A stretch of 64,000 nt of DNA from Capnocytophaga sp. oral taxon 878 (GCF_002999135.1 NZ_CP027229.1:1322001-1386000); one strand, 5' to 3'; shown: positions 45,851 to 55,282, counted from the first letter of the stretch. Notes: a model not told the origin generated them from the sequence alone. Numbers and translations are program-made.

Positions 45851-47065
45851 ATGGTCTACATCATTATTACAGGTATTTTTACCGTATACTTTTTATTAAC
45901 TATCTACGCCAGCCGAAGCCTAAAAGCACTCAAAGCACCCCGTTGGGTACACTGGGTATTTTGGATAGCAGCTTCAGCCGTAATAGCCCACCTCTTGTAC
46001 CACTGGTTTCACCGTGGTAAGGTAGTATGGAGTGCCCCTCAGCAATACGCTGTAGCCGGCTTGCTATCGTGGCTTATTGTCTGCCTCTTTGTAAGCATAC
46101 CCCTGCTGTTAGAAGATGTAGTGCGCCTTATCCGCGCTCCTTTCCGCAAGCCCACCAATGGCCAACCCCGTATGCCTTCACGCCGTAAGTTCGTAAGTAC
46201 ATTAGGCTGGAGCCTAGCCGCTATCCCTTTGGCAGGAATTTTGTATAGCATCTTTAAAGGCAAATACAACTACAAAGTATGGAAATACACCCTCTACTTT
46301 GATAACCTCCCCAAGGCGTTCGATGGCTACCGCATTACCCAAATATCCGATATCCATTGCGGCAGCTTTGATAATTACGACAAAATACGGTACGGAGTCG
46401 AACTCATTAATGCCCAACAAAGTGATGTAATCCTCTTCACCGGCGATTTAGTCAATAACTTAGCCGATGAAGTACATAATTGGAAAAGCCTCTTCGCTAC
46501 CCTACACGCCCCCCACGGAGTGTTTTCTGTAATGGGTAACCATGATTATGGCGATTATTCCTCTTGGGAAACTCCCGAAGCAAAACAACAAAATTTAGAC
46601 AAGCTCTTTGCCCTTCAAAAAGAAATGGGATGGAATTTGCTACTCAATGAACATCGCTTTTTAGAACGAAATGGCGAAAAAATCGCTCTCATAGGAGTCG
46701 AAAACTGGGGCAAAGGCCGCTTCTCCAAATACGGCAACCTGAACAAAGCTATGGAGGGCATCACCGATACCGATTTCAAAATACTAATGAGCCACGACCC
46801 TACTCACTGGGAAGCAGTAGTGCTGCCCGAAAACAAAGATATCCAGCTCACCCTTAGCGGACATACACATGGTATGCAGTTCGGCATCGAAATACCTGGG
46901 TGGATAAAGTGGAGCCCCTCTCAATACGCCTATAAATATTGGGGCGGAATGTATGAAGAAGATGGCAAATACCTAAACGTGAATCGCGGATTCGGTTATC
47001 ACGCCTTCCCTGGCCGACTTGGCGTATGGCCTGAAATCACTGTTATTGAACTCAAAACTACCTAA
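45851..47065 (+). CDS. Membrane-anchored metallophosphoesterase
   Basis: A 404-residue calcineurin-like phosphoesterase. The N-terminal 130 residues hold about three helices; the catalytic domain faces either side of the membrane. Metal motifs are complete: QISDIHCGSFDN, FTGDLVNN, MGNHDYGDYSSW, SHDPTHWE and LSGHTHGMQFG, ending in the YaeI/LpxH-like NRGFGYHAFPGRLGVWPEI. It is similar to YkuE-type enzymes. The TTG opening the longer frame lies in a repeat, so the ATG is used. It leads into murG 13 nt later. Confidence 0.85.
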   Translation: MVYIIITGIFTVYFLLTIYASRSLKALKAPRWVHWVFWIAASAVIAHLLYHWFHRGKVVWSAPQQYAVAGLLSWLIVCLFVSIPLLLEDVVRLIRAPFRKPTNGQPRMPSRRKFVSTLGWSLAAIPLAGILYSIFKGKYNYKVWKYTLYFDNLPKAFDGYRITQISDIHCGSFDNYDKIRYGVELINAQQSDVILFTGDLVNNLADEVHNWKSLFATLHAPHGVFSVMGNHDYGDYSSWETPEAKQQNLDKLFALQKEMGWNLLLNEHRFLERNGEKIALIGVENWGKGRFSKYGNLNKAMEGITDTDFKILMSHDPTHWEAVVLPENKDIQLTLSGHTHGMQFGIEIPGWIKWSPSQYAYKYWGGMYEEDGKYLNVNRGFGYHAFPGRLGVWPEITVIELKTT

Positions 47066-47078
47066 AACCTAAATAAAA

Positions 47079-48170
47079 ATGAAAAAAATTATCATTTCTG
47101 GTGGCGGTACTGGCGGACACATGTTCCCCGCCATTGCCATTGCCAACGAAATAAAAAGACGCTCACCCGAAGCCGAAATTCTATTCGTAGGAGCCAAAGA
47201 CCGTATGGAAATGCAAAAGGTACCCCAAGCTGGCTACCCCATTCAAGGGCTCTGGATTTCCGGTATCCAACGTAAGCTCACTTGGCAAAACTTGCTATTC
47301 CCTTTAAAGTTTATCCATAGCCTGCTCAAATCCCGACAGATTATTAAACGCTTCAAACCCGATGCAGTAATAGGTACCGGAGGCTTTGCTAGCGGGGCTG
47401 TAGTGAAAGTAGCAGGACAAATGGGTATCCCTACTTTTATTCAAGAACAAAACTCCTATGCCGGCATCACCAATAAGATGCTCGCCCAAAAAGCTAAGAA
47501 AATATGCGTAGCTTATGACGGTATGGAGGCTTTTTTCCCTAAAGAGAAAATCGTCAAAACAGGTAACCCCATACGCGAAGGTTTGCTAAATATAGCACAA
47601 CATCGCAATGAAGGCTTTTCTTATTTTCATCTTAATAGCCAGCAGAAAACACTCTTGGTATTAGGAGGTAGTTTAGGAGCAAGGCGTATCAATCAGCTGG
47701 TAGAAGCTCAGCTACCTTTGTTTGAACAGCTTGGGGTGCAAGTACTATGGCAGTGCGGCAAACTCTACTATGATGAGTACAAAAAGTACAATAGCGAAAA
47801 TATACGCGTATTAGCATTTATTGATCAGATGGAAATGGCTTTTGCCCTCGCCGATGTAATCATCTCACGGGCAGGCGCTAGCTCAGTAAGTGAGCTATGC
47901 GTGGTAGGCAAACCCGTAATATTTATACCATCACCCAATGTAGCCGAAGACCACCAAACCAAAAATGCCAAAGCTATAGCCGATAAGCAAGCCGCTATCC
48001 TACTACGTGAAACAGAGTTAGACACTCACTTTGCCGATACTTTTAGCTCTTTAATAGCCGATGAAAACCAGCAGCAAAGCCTTTCACAGCATATCAAAGC
48101 GCTTGCCCAACCCAATGCTACTACAGAAATTGTCGATTTGATATTTGAAGAATTAGAACACAAAAAATAG
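47079..48170 (+). CDS. murG: UDP-GlcNAc lipid I transferase MurG
   Basis: Peripheral membrane GT28 glycosyltransferase that makes lipid II from lipid I. It has 363 residues. G-loop [15 protein letters not shown] at 8-22, second G-loop [12 protein letters not shown], donor-site [13 protein letters not shown], and the UDP-GlcNAc pocket [22 protein letters not shown] with EDHQTKNA. Normally in the dcw cluster between ftsW and murC; here a hypothetical gene separates it from murC. Confidence 0.95.
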   Translation: MKKIIISGGGTGGHMFPAIAIANEIKRRSPEAEILFVGAKDRMEMQKVPQAGYPIQGLWISGIQRKLTWQNLLFPLKFIHSLLKSRQIIKRFKPDAVIGTGGFASGAVVKVAGQMGIPTFIQEQNSYAGITNKMLAQKAKKICVAYDGMEAFFPKEKIVKTGNPIREGLLNIAQHRNEGFSYFHLNSQQKTLLVLGGSLGARRINQLVEAQLPLFEQLGVQVLWQCGKLYYDEYKKYNSENIRVLAFIDQMEMAFALADVIISRAGASSVSELCVVGKPVIFIPSPNVAEDHQTKNAKAIADKQAAILLRETELDTHFADTFSSLIADENQQQSLSQHIKALAQPNATTEIVDLIFEELEHKK

Positions 48171-48177
48171 AAAAAGA

Positions 48178-49017
48178 ATGAGAAAATACATAACTTTTAT
48201 AATGATATGTTGGGTAGCTACTGCCTTTTCACAAACTACCCTAAAGCCTTCTGTTTTTATCGATACTAAAAGTGATACCTTTAAAAAAGGCATTGTCGAA
48301 ATAAAAGAATATACCAATTACGAAGTGTATCAACAATTACAACGATTAATGAAGTCTGGTAACTCAGCAAGTATCAATGCCGATATGATACGTCAGGCAT
48401 ATATTATTCGCAAGGTAGCTTTACAAAAAGGCTCTTACATAATTGATAATGATGAGCAACGCTTTGAGTTCGAAATAGGTAATAGCGGCAAATTTACAGG
48501 AGAAGGTAAGTTCCTTAACAAAGTCCGTAATATTGCCTCTACTTACCTTTTTGATAATGGAAAACTCTCAGAAATACACTTGTTTAACAAAGAAGGCAGA
48601 TTGCGCAAAAAGAATATCTTCAAAGGCGACATCATTGAGGGCTTAGTGTATGACTATGCTGGTAATGTAGCTCAAAAAATAGAAATTCATACCAACTTAA
48701 AAGAAGGTGCCGACCAAATTGTTACTACTTACCATAAGAATGGTAACCCTAGCAAAGAGGTGAATACTATTAAAAACATCACTCGTGAGTTTTACCAAAA
48801 TGGCAAACTCAAATTGGAAGTAATTGATGGCAAAGCCACTACCAAGTATGACCCCGAAGGCAATCTTACCGAAAAATTTTATATAACCGAAAAAGGTAAC
48901 TGCCGCGAACTGTATAATAAGGGTGTTATTACCCAAAAAACTTGCGAAGACCGCAGTACTAAGGAAACAAAAGTAAGTAATTACCTCAACGGAAAATTAA
49001 TTGATTCAAAAAAATAA
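48178..49017 (+). CDS. Exported protein with MORN_2/YwqK-like repeats
   Basis: A 279-residue protein with a signal peptide (ITFIMICWVATAFSQ). The middle contains repeated short strands of the type FDNGKLSEIHLFNKEGRLRK, YHKNGNPSKEVN, YQNGKLKLEVIDGK and YDPEGNLTEKFY, the pattern of MORN_2 or YwqK-like beta repeats. Function is unknown. It fits tightly between murG (7 nt) and murC (one-base overlap), so expression is linked to peptidoglycan precursor synthesis; whether its job is linked too is inference. Confidence 0.62.
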   Translation: MRKYITFIMICWVATAFSQTTLKPSVFIDTKSDTFKKGIVEIKEYTNYEVYQQLQRLMKSGNSASINADMIRQAYIIRKVALQKGSYIIDNDEQRFEFEIGNSGKFTGEGKFLNKVRNIASTYLFDNGKLSEIHLFNKEGRLRKKNIFKGDIIEGLVYDYAGNVAQKIEIHTNLKEGADQIVTTYHKNGNPSKEVNTIKNITREFYQNGKLKLEVIDGKATTKYDPEGNLTEKFYITEKGNCRELYNKGVITQKTCEDRSTKETKVSNYLNGKLIDSKK

Positions 49018-50363
49018 TGAACTTAGAAAAAATACAAAACGTTTATTTTATAGGTATAGGCGGTATAGGAATGTCTGCACTTGCCCGATATTTTAACACC
49101 AATGGCAAGCTGGTAGCAGGGTACGACCGTACTCCTACCGAAATTACCGAAATGTTAGAAAAAGAAGGCATCAGCGTGCACTTCACCGATGAGGTAGCCA
49201 AAATAGCTCCCCCATTTAAAGATAAAGAAACTACTTTGGTTATTTATACCCCTGCTATTCCTAAAGAACATAGTGAGTTAGTATACTTTCAGCAGCACGG
49301 CTTTGAGGTAGTAAAACGCTCCGAAGTATTAGGGCTTATTACCCAAAACAGTTTCTGCTTGGCTATAGCTGGTACTCACGGCAAAACTACTACTACTAGT
49401 ATTCTCGCTCACATATTGGTAGAAGCAGGTGCTCCAGTAAGTGCTTTCTTAGGCGGAATAGCCGAAAATTTTGGTAGCAACTTAGTGCTAAAAGGCAGTG
49501 AGTACACCGTAGCCGAAGCCGATGAGTTTGACAGGTCTTTCTTGCGCCTATCTCCTAATATAGCTTGTATTACCTCAATGGATGCCGATCACCTTGATAT
49601 TTATGGTGATGAGCAACATCTTATTGAAGGATTTCATCAGTTTGCAGCTAAGATAAAACCAGGGGGTAGCCTTATAGTGCGTAATGGCTTAAATATTGCA
49701 GGCGAAACTTATGGCTTAGAAGACAATTCCGATTACTCTTTCCAAAACATACGTATAGAAAATGGCGTATATCACTTTGATTTTAAATACAGTGGGGGCA
49801 TCTACAAAGATTATACTTTCGTTAAGCCCGGCCGACATAACTTACTTAATGCCTTAGCCGCAGTTTCAGTGGCTATAAAAGCTGGTTTTGCTCCAGAGGC
49901 ACTTCTCCCTCACTTAGCTACTTTCAAAGGGGTAAAAAGGCGATTTTCTTATATCATCAAAGAAAAGGATTTCGTTTTCATTGATGACTATGCACACCAT
50001 CCTTCCGAAATTAGCGCTTTGTACCAAGCCGTAGCCGAAATGTATCCTGACACTCCCAAAACAATTATTTTCCAGCCTCACCTTTTTACCCGCACTCGCG
50101 ACTTTATGGATGATTTTGCTAAAAGCTTATCTCAGTTTGATGAGGTAATACTGTTGGACATCTATCCAGCCCGCGAATTGCCTATTGAGGGTATCACTTC
50201 ACAAGTGCTATTAGATAAGATTACCGCTAAGCAGAAAACTTTAGTAAGCAAAGAAGCCTTAATTCCTTTCTTACTAAAAAAACGTCCTAAACTGCTCTTA
50301 GCAGTAGGTGCTGGCGATATAGGTGCCGAAGTGAATCATATTAAAGAAGCTTTAATAAATTAA
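49017..50363 (+). CDS. murC: UDP-N-acetylmuramate--L-alanine ligase
   Basis: Cytosolic Mur ligase that adds L-Ala to UDP-MurNAc. It has 448 residues. The Rossmann start is GIGGIGMSALARYF, the ATP P-loop is AGTHGKTTTTS, the central-domain motif includes AEADEFDRSFL and MDADHLDIYG, and the C-terminal part has FIDDYAHHPSEI, the MurC-specific signature. The ATG shares one base with the preceding stop, so translation is coupled. ftsQ, ftsA and ftsZ, which normally follow, are absent. Confidence 0.95.
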   Translation: MNLEKIQNVYFIGIGGIGMSALARYFNTNGKLVAGYDRTPTEITEMLEKEGISVHFTDEVAKIAPPFKDKETTLVIYTPAIPKEHSELVYFQQHGFEVVKRSEVLGLITQNSFCLAIAGTHGKTTTTSILAHILVEAGAPVSAFLGGIAENFGSNLVLKGSEYTVAEADEFDRSFLRLSPNIACITSMDADHLDIYGDEQHLIEGFHQFAAKIKPGGSLIVRNGLNIAGETYGLEDNSDYSFQNIRIENGVYHFDFKYSGGIYKDYTFVKPGRHNLLNALAAVSVAIKAGFAPEALLPHLATFKGVKRRFSYIIKEKDFVFIDDYAHHPSEISALYQAVAEMYPDTPKTIIFQPHLFTRTRDFMDDFAKSLSQFDEVILLDIYPARELPIEGITSQVLLDKITAKQKTLVSKEALIPFLLKKRPKLLLAVGAGDIGAEVNHIKEALIN

Positions 50364-50367
50364 CAGA

Positions 50368-50391
50368 TAGTAAATTAGAAAATTAAGAAAT
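50368..50391 (+). repeat. Short period-8 repeat
   Basis: TAGTAAAT, TAGAAAAT, TAAGAAAT between murC and the DUF389 gene: a minimal array of the same family as 2740. Confidence 0.4.
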
Positions 50392-50397
50392 AAAAAT

Positions 50398-51711
50398 ATG
50401 AGTTTTTTCAAAAACCTATTCAACTTACATCAAGGTGAGGAGAAGAAAGAAAAGGTAATAGAGGATATACTTAACAATATTTCATTCAGAGGGGCCAACC
50501 TTTGGATTCTGGCTTGTGCTATCCTTATTGCTTCTATAGGGCTAAATGTTAATTCAACAGCTGTAATTATAGGAGCAATGCTTATTTCGCCCCTAATGGG
50601 TCCTATTGTAGGGGCAGGTTTTGCCCTTGCTACTTATGATTTCGACCTGCTGAAGAAAACCGGTAGAAGCCTCTTAATAGCTACCATAGTGAGCTTATTA
50701 GTGTCCTTTATTTACTTCTATGTAAGTCCGTTTAAAGATGTACAATCAGAGTTGTTGGCACGTACCTCACCTACTATTTATGATGTGTTTATTGCCTTTG
50801 TAGGTGGCTTGGTAGGGGCTATTTCACTTACTCGCCAAGATAGAGGGAACCCTATACCTGGGGTGGCTATCGCTACGGCTTTAATGCCTCCGTTATGTAC
50901 AGCTGGCTTTGGGCTGGCTACTGCTAATTTTGCTTACTTCTTAGGAGCTTTCTACTTGTATAGTATCAACTGCTTTTTTATTGGTATTGCTACTTTCCTA
51001 ATCATCAAATACCTAAAATATGCTCCTAAAAACACTGGTAATGAACAACTAAACAAGCGTTTGCGCTATGTAATCAGCTCGTTGGTGGTACTTATTACAA
51101 CTCCCAGTTTGTATTTGGCGTACTCTTTATTTCAAGAAAAAACTTTTAATGAAAATGTAGCTCATTACATTACTGCCCAGTTTGAAAATAGTGGTTATAC
51201 CATTATTTATAAGAAAATACGCTATAACAGTTCGCCTAAAAAAATAGAATTGGCATTTTTGGATAAGAAATTCAGTGAGGAAGAGCTTAAAACACTGCAA
51301 AGTAACCTTAAAAACTTCAAGATTAATAACACTGAGCTGATTATTCGCCAAAAAGAGACAGATATTAGCGACGAAATACTTACTGAAATTAACAAAAGTA
51401 AGGCTACACTCTCCAATAAAGATGTAAAAATTAAGCATCTTACTGATGAGTTAGAGCAATATAAGCCTTCTGACCCTACTTTTGCCAATGAAGTAAAGGT
51501 ATTGTTCCCTAATATCAAAGAGTTTTATTTTGGAAAACTGAATAATTTTAGTAAAAAGGATTCTATCTACACTACTACTGTAATGATTTATGAACCTATG
51601 ATAGAAACTGTTAAAGGAAAAGAGGTAGTAAAAGAAGTAGATACCGAGAAGCTACAACAATGGCTTTCTAAAAAATTCAAGGATAAAGAAGTGAAGCTTA
51701 TTCGCCAATAA
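50398..51711 (+). CDS. DUF389 membrane protein
   Basis: A 437-residue protein of the DUF389 (TIGR00341-like) group. The membrane domain spans about 30-240 with VIIGAMLISPLMGPIVGAGFA and VAIATALMPPLCTAGFGLA, both hallmark segments. A charged C-terminal soluble domain of about 190 residues includes a coiled-coil-like stretch (KSKATLSNKDVKIKHLTDEL). Function unknown; sometimes described as a hydrophobic transporter-like family. It is probably read through from murC and ends at a terminator. Confidence 0.85.
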   Translation: MSFFKNLFNLHQGEEKKEKVIEDILNNISFRGANLWILACAILIASIGLNVNSTAVIIGAMLISPLMGPIVGAGFALATYDFDLLKKTGRSLLIATIVSLLVSFIYFYVSPFKDVQSELLARTSPTIYDVFIAFVGGLVGAISLTRQDRGNPIPGVAIATALMPPLCTAGFGLATANFAYFLGAFYLYSINCFFIGIATFLIIKYLKYAPKNTGNEQLNKRLRYVISSLVVLITTPSLYLAYSLFQEKTFNENVAHYITAQFENSGYTIIYKKIRYNSSPKKIELAFLDKKFSEEELKTLQSNLKNFKINNTELIIRQKETDISDEILTEINKSKATLSNKDVKIKHLTDELEQYKPSDPTFANEVKVLFPNIKEFYFGKLNNFSKKDSIYTTTVMIYEPMIETVKGKEVVKEVDTEKLQQWLSKKFKDKEVKLIRQ

Positions 51712-51732
51712 AGCTAATAACAAATTAACAAG

Positions 51733-51764
51733 AAAAAAGGCTGCCCGCTGGGGTAGCCTTTTTT
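51733..51764 (+). terminator. Intrinsic terminator
   Basis: AAAAAGGCTGCCC / GGGGTAGCCTTTTTT, short loop, one mismatch. It is placed between the DUF389 gene and the convergent minus-strand pair. Confidence 0.75.
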
Positions 51765-51782
51765 GTTTGCTGTTATTTAGGG

Positions 51783-52262
51783 TTAGTTCATCTGTAATAA
51801 GTTGGCTATTTCGGTAGCGTGAGTACGGCAGTAATACATCACAAAGGCGATATAGGGCACAAAAAGCCCTATACTACACAATAAGCCTTCTGCAAAAGCC
51901 TTATAATGGGCTGTACGGTAGAGGATATAGCCTGCCCAAAGGAGGTTCAGCGTCATTGTAATGTGCGAAAGTTGGGCGAAGATGTTGGCTCCGCTCCACG
52001 TAAAGGTGAAAAGCCCCATAGTTCCGAAGTAATACATAGGCAGGAAAGCAAGGGGTAGCCAAAAGGTGTTTTTGGTACGCAAAAAAGCAAGAAAGCAGCC
52101 TAAATAAACCAAACTACTGGGAGAGCAAGCGTTATAGGCAAGCCATTGTATACAGTTCACTTTAAGGGTAAAAAAGAAGTAGCCACTGCCAGAAAGCGTT
52201 AGCAACAATAAGACCATAGCCAAAGCAATGCCTACAGTTTTTTCTGTTTTTGTAAGAGTCAT
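51783..52262 (-). CDS. Small multi-pass membrane protein, unknown
   Basis: A 159-residue protein with about five hydrophobic segments (IALAMVLLLLTLSGSGYFFF, LVYLGCFLAFL, WLPLAFLPMYYFGTMGLF and others). No family recognised. It begins 12 nt after the AraC-type regulator and is probably in the same transcript, possibly its target or efflux partner; that is inference from position only. Confidence 0.5.
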   Translation of the reverse strand: MTLTKTEKTVGIALAMVLLLLTLSGSGYFFFTLKVNCIQWLAYNACSPSSLVYLGCFLAFLRTKNTFWLPLAFLPMYYFGTMGLFTFTWSGANIFAQLSHITMTLNLLWAGYILYRTAHYKAFAEGLLCSIGLFVPYIAFVMYYCRTHATEIANLLQMN

Positions 52263-52273
52263 AAGTGTTAGTT

Positions 52274-53128
52274 TTAGGAATTAATAGGGATATAAATTTC
52301 GGTTTTTAACTTATCTTCGGGCGTGCGACGGCTGTCGTTAAGGTATTTTTCAAACATAGGTTCGTCGCGGAGGGTGTATTCACTTTGCAAGAGCCATTGC
52401 ATAGCAGCATCGCATACCACTGAGAGCATAGTGTAACTGCCTTGGTAGAAAAATACAGCGTATTTGCCACCGGTAAGGGTCTTGCAACTGACTTTATCTT
52501 GGGGTACTGCTGGTTTGTGTATAGCGAGACATACATCAGAGCGTTGTAGGGAAGCTTGTGTAACCTTAGGGTCGTCGTACGAGATGCATATTGTTTCGAT
52601 GCCTTTGGTAAATAGTTTCTGGGCTTTAATTACAGCCCAAAGTTGCCGATAGGCTGCATTATAATCCAACGTGCCATAGGCTCCTGTAAGAGCTACATAA
52701 ATGAGGTTTTTTGGCTCTAACTGAACTATTTTAGGAGCTTTAAGCACCAAATCGGGATTGATAATTTCTTTTTTCATAATATAGATATCTTTATTTGTAC
52801 GGTATTGGGTGGGGGTTATGTTATAGTGGTTTTTAAAAGCTTTGGAAAGGGATGCTGGGGTTTCATAGCCTATATTAAAGGCTATTTCTTCAACCGTAAG
52901 ACTGGAGTAACGGAGAAGCTGAACGGCGGTTTCAATACGCAAACGCGCTATAAAAGCTGCTGGCGACTCTCCCTTAAGTGCCTTAAAGATACGACTGAAA
53001 TGATAGTGAGATAGATTGGCTATGTTAGCAAGAGTTTTTACTTCGATAGGGTCGTTCAGGTGATTATTAATATACTCTGCTACCTTGTTGATGCGCTGGG
53101 TATAATCATTATGGGTGATGTTTTTCAT
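52274..53128 (-). CDS. AraC-family regulator with GyrI-like effector domain
   Basis: A 284-residue transcription factor. The N-terminal AraC DNA-binding domain (about 12-110) has two helix-turn-helix units, SHYHFSRIFKALKGESP and TVEEIAFNIGYETPASLSKAF, ending in NITPTQYR. Residues about 130-284 are a GyrI-like small-molecule-binding domain (VALTGAYG, ICISYDDP, ALHK-type LAIHKP, GGKYAVFFYQGSY), as in SoxS/Rob-like multidrug regulators. It likely senses a hydrophobic or cationic compound and controls itself plus the adjacent membrane gene. A minus-strand TATCTTTG -7 box lies 25 bp upstream. Confidence 0.85.
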   Translation of the reverse strand: MKNITHNDYTQRINKVAEYINNHLNDPIEVKTLANIANLSHYHFSRIFKALKGESPAAFIARLRIETAVQLLRYSSLTVEEIAFNIGYETPASLSKAFKNHYNITPTQYRTNKDIYIMKKEIINPDLVLKAPKIVQLEPKNLIYVALTGAYGTLDYNAAYRQLWAVIKAQKLFTKGIETICISYDDPKVTQASLQRSDVCLAIHKPAVPQDKVSCKTLTGGKYAVFFYQGSYTMLSVVCDAAMQWLLQSEYTLRDEPMFEKYLNDSRRTPEDKLKTEIYIPINS

Positions 53129-53275
53129 ATAGGAGTTATTTTAAATTTCGGTGCAAAGATAAGGCAAGTTTGATAAAAAGGCTTTTCCTAACTTGCTAAG
53201 TTTATTACGAGGAGGATAATGTTGGGTAGGAAGTAAAAAGTGTTCTTTCTGCATTTTAAGTAAAAAATATATTTT

Positions 53276-53715
53276 TTAAGGTGTCAAAGTATTTTCATAT
53301 ATTTGCACTCTGAAAATTAATGTATTATGCAATTATTCAAAGGACAAAGCCTCTTAGAGTTTACTGAACGCTTTAAAACAGACTTAGATTGCGAAGAATA
53401 TCTAGCTTCTTTAAAGTGGGAAGATGGATATTGCTGTCGCAAATGTGGTCATAAAAAATACCAAGTTCGCAAAGATTTTTCACGTACCTGTAATATCTGT
53501 GGAGATACAGAAAGTCCTACTGCTGGAACACTATTCCATAGACTAAAATTTGGGTTACGTAAAGCATTTTTTATATGTTTTGAAATGACAACTACAACTA
53601 AAGGGTTATAAGCCTTACAAGTTGCTCGTCGTTATGAAATTAGTCGTCAGACTGTACATTATTTTATGCAAAAAGTCCGTGAAGCTATGAAATCCAGTGA
53701 ATCGCACAAAAAACG
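53276..53715 (+). mobile_element. IS1595-family element, copy 1, truncated
   Basis: The left end (TTAAGGTGTCAAAG, matching the ends of copy 2 at 55283) and 5' half of the transposase gene remain. The right half has been lost where an IS5-type element is inserted. Confidence 0.75.
53327..53715 (+). pseudogene. IS1595 transposase, copy 1, interrupted
   Basis: N-terminal half of an IS1595 transposase. The zinc-ribbon is intact (CCRKCGH, CNICGD in a CxxC pair pattern), and homology to copy 2 continues through FKLRLKAF-like FGLRKAFFICFEM. A stop codon (TAA at 53609-53611) splits the frame between TTTTKGL and ALQVARRYEISRQ. The frame then runs on to KKR and ends at the IS5 left repeat. The DDE catalytic core is missing, so this copy is dead. 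Confidence 0.8.
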
Positions 53716-54601
53716 TGTTTAAACTTTTTTGAGGAACTTGGATATAAACCCTAATAAGAGCATTCCAATCCAAGTTACATCAAGATACTCATATCTCATT
53801 ATCAAACCTTTATATCCGTCAAGCCAACCATTTACTTGTTCAATTTTAAACCTATTTTTGTACAATTCTTCATCAAAATAAACATCTGGTTGCTCTCCAT
53901 TTCGGGGATTAGGTTTAATATTTGCTATAATTCCTTTGCTTTCTAAAAACTCTCTAAGAGATTTGCTATCAAATCCTGCATCAGCATTGAGAAATAGACC
54001 TTTGTGTTCTATTCCTGCTTCTTCTAATAAAGCTAAGATTTCTTTTAGTACTTCTTCTATTTCATATAAGTCATTGTGATTTCCAGCTTTAGGACTCCCC
54101 ATTGCTATCATTTGCCCTTTATTATCACACAAAAAAATGCTATTTGTAGTTACGGCTTTTTTCTTGCTTGATAGCCTGTAGATTCTTCTTTTTGCCGACA
54201 ACGTATATGACTACCATCCAATTGAAGACAAGACATATCTAACTTTCTTTTCTTCTTGCTTAAAAGATTCAACCATACTCGCTGAAAGCTACCATCTTTA
54301 CTCCATTTACTGAAGTAGTAATAGACATTTTGCCAAGAGATTTCTCCTTTTTCAAAATAGCTCTCAATTGGAAGTTCTCTCCATTGCACTCCTGTTTTTA
54401 ATCTCTTGAGAATCAATAAAATATTGAAGCTAAATCAAAATTACTTTTAAATCCTCTTTTTCCTACACTTAAAAAGGGAATAATCCAATTATTTATTGTA
54501 TCTTTGCCCAAAGTTCCTGAATTTTGGTGTTCTTTTTTTCTCAAACACAAAATTACTAATTTTCAGGAACTTTTATTTTATTATAGGAAAAAGTTTAAAC
54601 A
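53716..54601 (-). mobile_element. IS5-family insertion sequence inside IS1595
   Basis: About 886 bp bounded by perfect 14-bp inverted repeats TGTTTAAACTTTTT (53716) and AAAAAGTTTAAACA (54588-54601). It carries one transposase reading across two frames. It sits within IS1595 copy 1; sequence beyond the right repeat does not resume the IS1595 gene, so a deletion accompanied or followed insertion. Confidence 0.75.
53719..54416 (-). pseudogene. IS5-family DDE transposase in two frames
   Basis: The upstream frame (from 54416) gives LKTGVQWRELPIESYF and WSKDGSFQRVWLNLL and the first catalytic Asp in LQLDGSHIRC, ending at QARKKP. The downstream frame (to 53719) gives AVTTNSIFLCDNKGQMIAMG, second Asp in LFLNADAGFDSKS, and the Glu region KNRFKIEQVNGW. 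The frames join at the heptamer A_AAA_AAG (54156-54162), where a -1 shift would give one DDE protein. Upstream of the TTG start, an additional frame (VGKRGFKSNFDLASIF) looks like the real N-terminus cut off by an indel, so this copy is probably defective regardless. Confidence 0.7.
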
Positions 54602-54804
54602 GCTTCAATGTAAAAAATGTTGGGATAACTTTCAATAGAGACTCTAAAGGCAATCTAATTTTTCATGCAACTATAGATGAATATACACTATTCTATTGTG
54701 CTCAAGTAATTATTTATGCTTTAAAAGGTATTTATTCATTTATTTATTATAGTGAAAATGAAATTGAAGAACAAATTAGGATGTATCATTCTACGGGATT
54801 TTAA
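54602..54804 (+). pseudogene. 3' remnant of an unknown gene
   Basis: About 67 codons beginning at the IS5 right end (FNVKNVGITFNRDSKGN through ENEIEEQIRMYHSTGF). The 5' part is missing, apparently lost with the IS insertion. No family recognised. Confidence 0.35.
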
Positions 54805-55114
54805 TTTTTATACATTAATAATCATTATTATGCTATTCTTATTCTACATATATACTTTACCTTATATTGCAGAATATGAAGAGATTACAAATTACTCCCA
54901 AAAAGCATATCTTATAAATAGTGTAGTAGATAATCTATATTTTTCATCTAACTTTTGGCATTCCCCCCTCGAATATTTAAAAGATATACCTCCCATTTTA
55001 TTGTTTTTTTTAATCATATTGGCATCATTATTGAATTTTTTAACTACTGTATATACATTATCATTTATTCTGACCATTATTGTAAATACAACACGATGTT
55101 TTATAAAAAAATAA
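54758..55114 (+). CDS. Small membrane protein, unknown
   Basis: A 118-residue protein with two strong hydrophobic stretches (YTLIIIIMLFLFYIYTLPYI and ILLFFLIILASLLNFLTTVY) and a basic tail (RCFIKK). It overlaps the preceding remnant by 47 bases in another frame. A GTG at 54752 is an alternative start. It lies between two IS1595 copies, is very A/T-rich, and has no recognised family; it may be a passenger gene. Confidence 0.4.
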   Translation: MKLKNKLGCIILRDFNFYTLIIIIMLFLFYIYTLPYIAEYEEITNYSQKAYLINSVVDNLYFSSNFWHSPLEYLKDIPPILLFFLIILASLLNFLTTVYTLSFILTIIVNTTRCFIKK

Positions 55115-55187
55115 TTAAATATAAAAAATATAAACAATTCTCAACCCCCATTTTCATGCTATTTTGTTAATTACACTCTATATAACT

Positions 55188-55236
55188 CCTATATACACCC
55201 TATATACATAATTTTCGTATATAGGGTAGTTATAGG
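55188..55236. other. Two-tier inverted repeat
   Basis: CCCTATATAC / GTATATAGGG inner arms with a 9-nt loop, and CCTATA / TATAGG outer arms. A 49-nt structured element with no T tract, about 75 bp after the small membrane gene and 46 bp before IS1595 copy 2. Confidence 0.5.
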
Positions 55237-55282
55237 ATGTTAATAATTTATAATTATTCACAAATATTTGAAAAAAAATATT

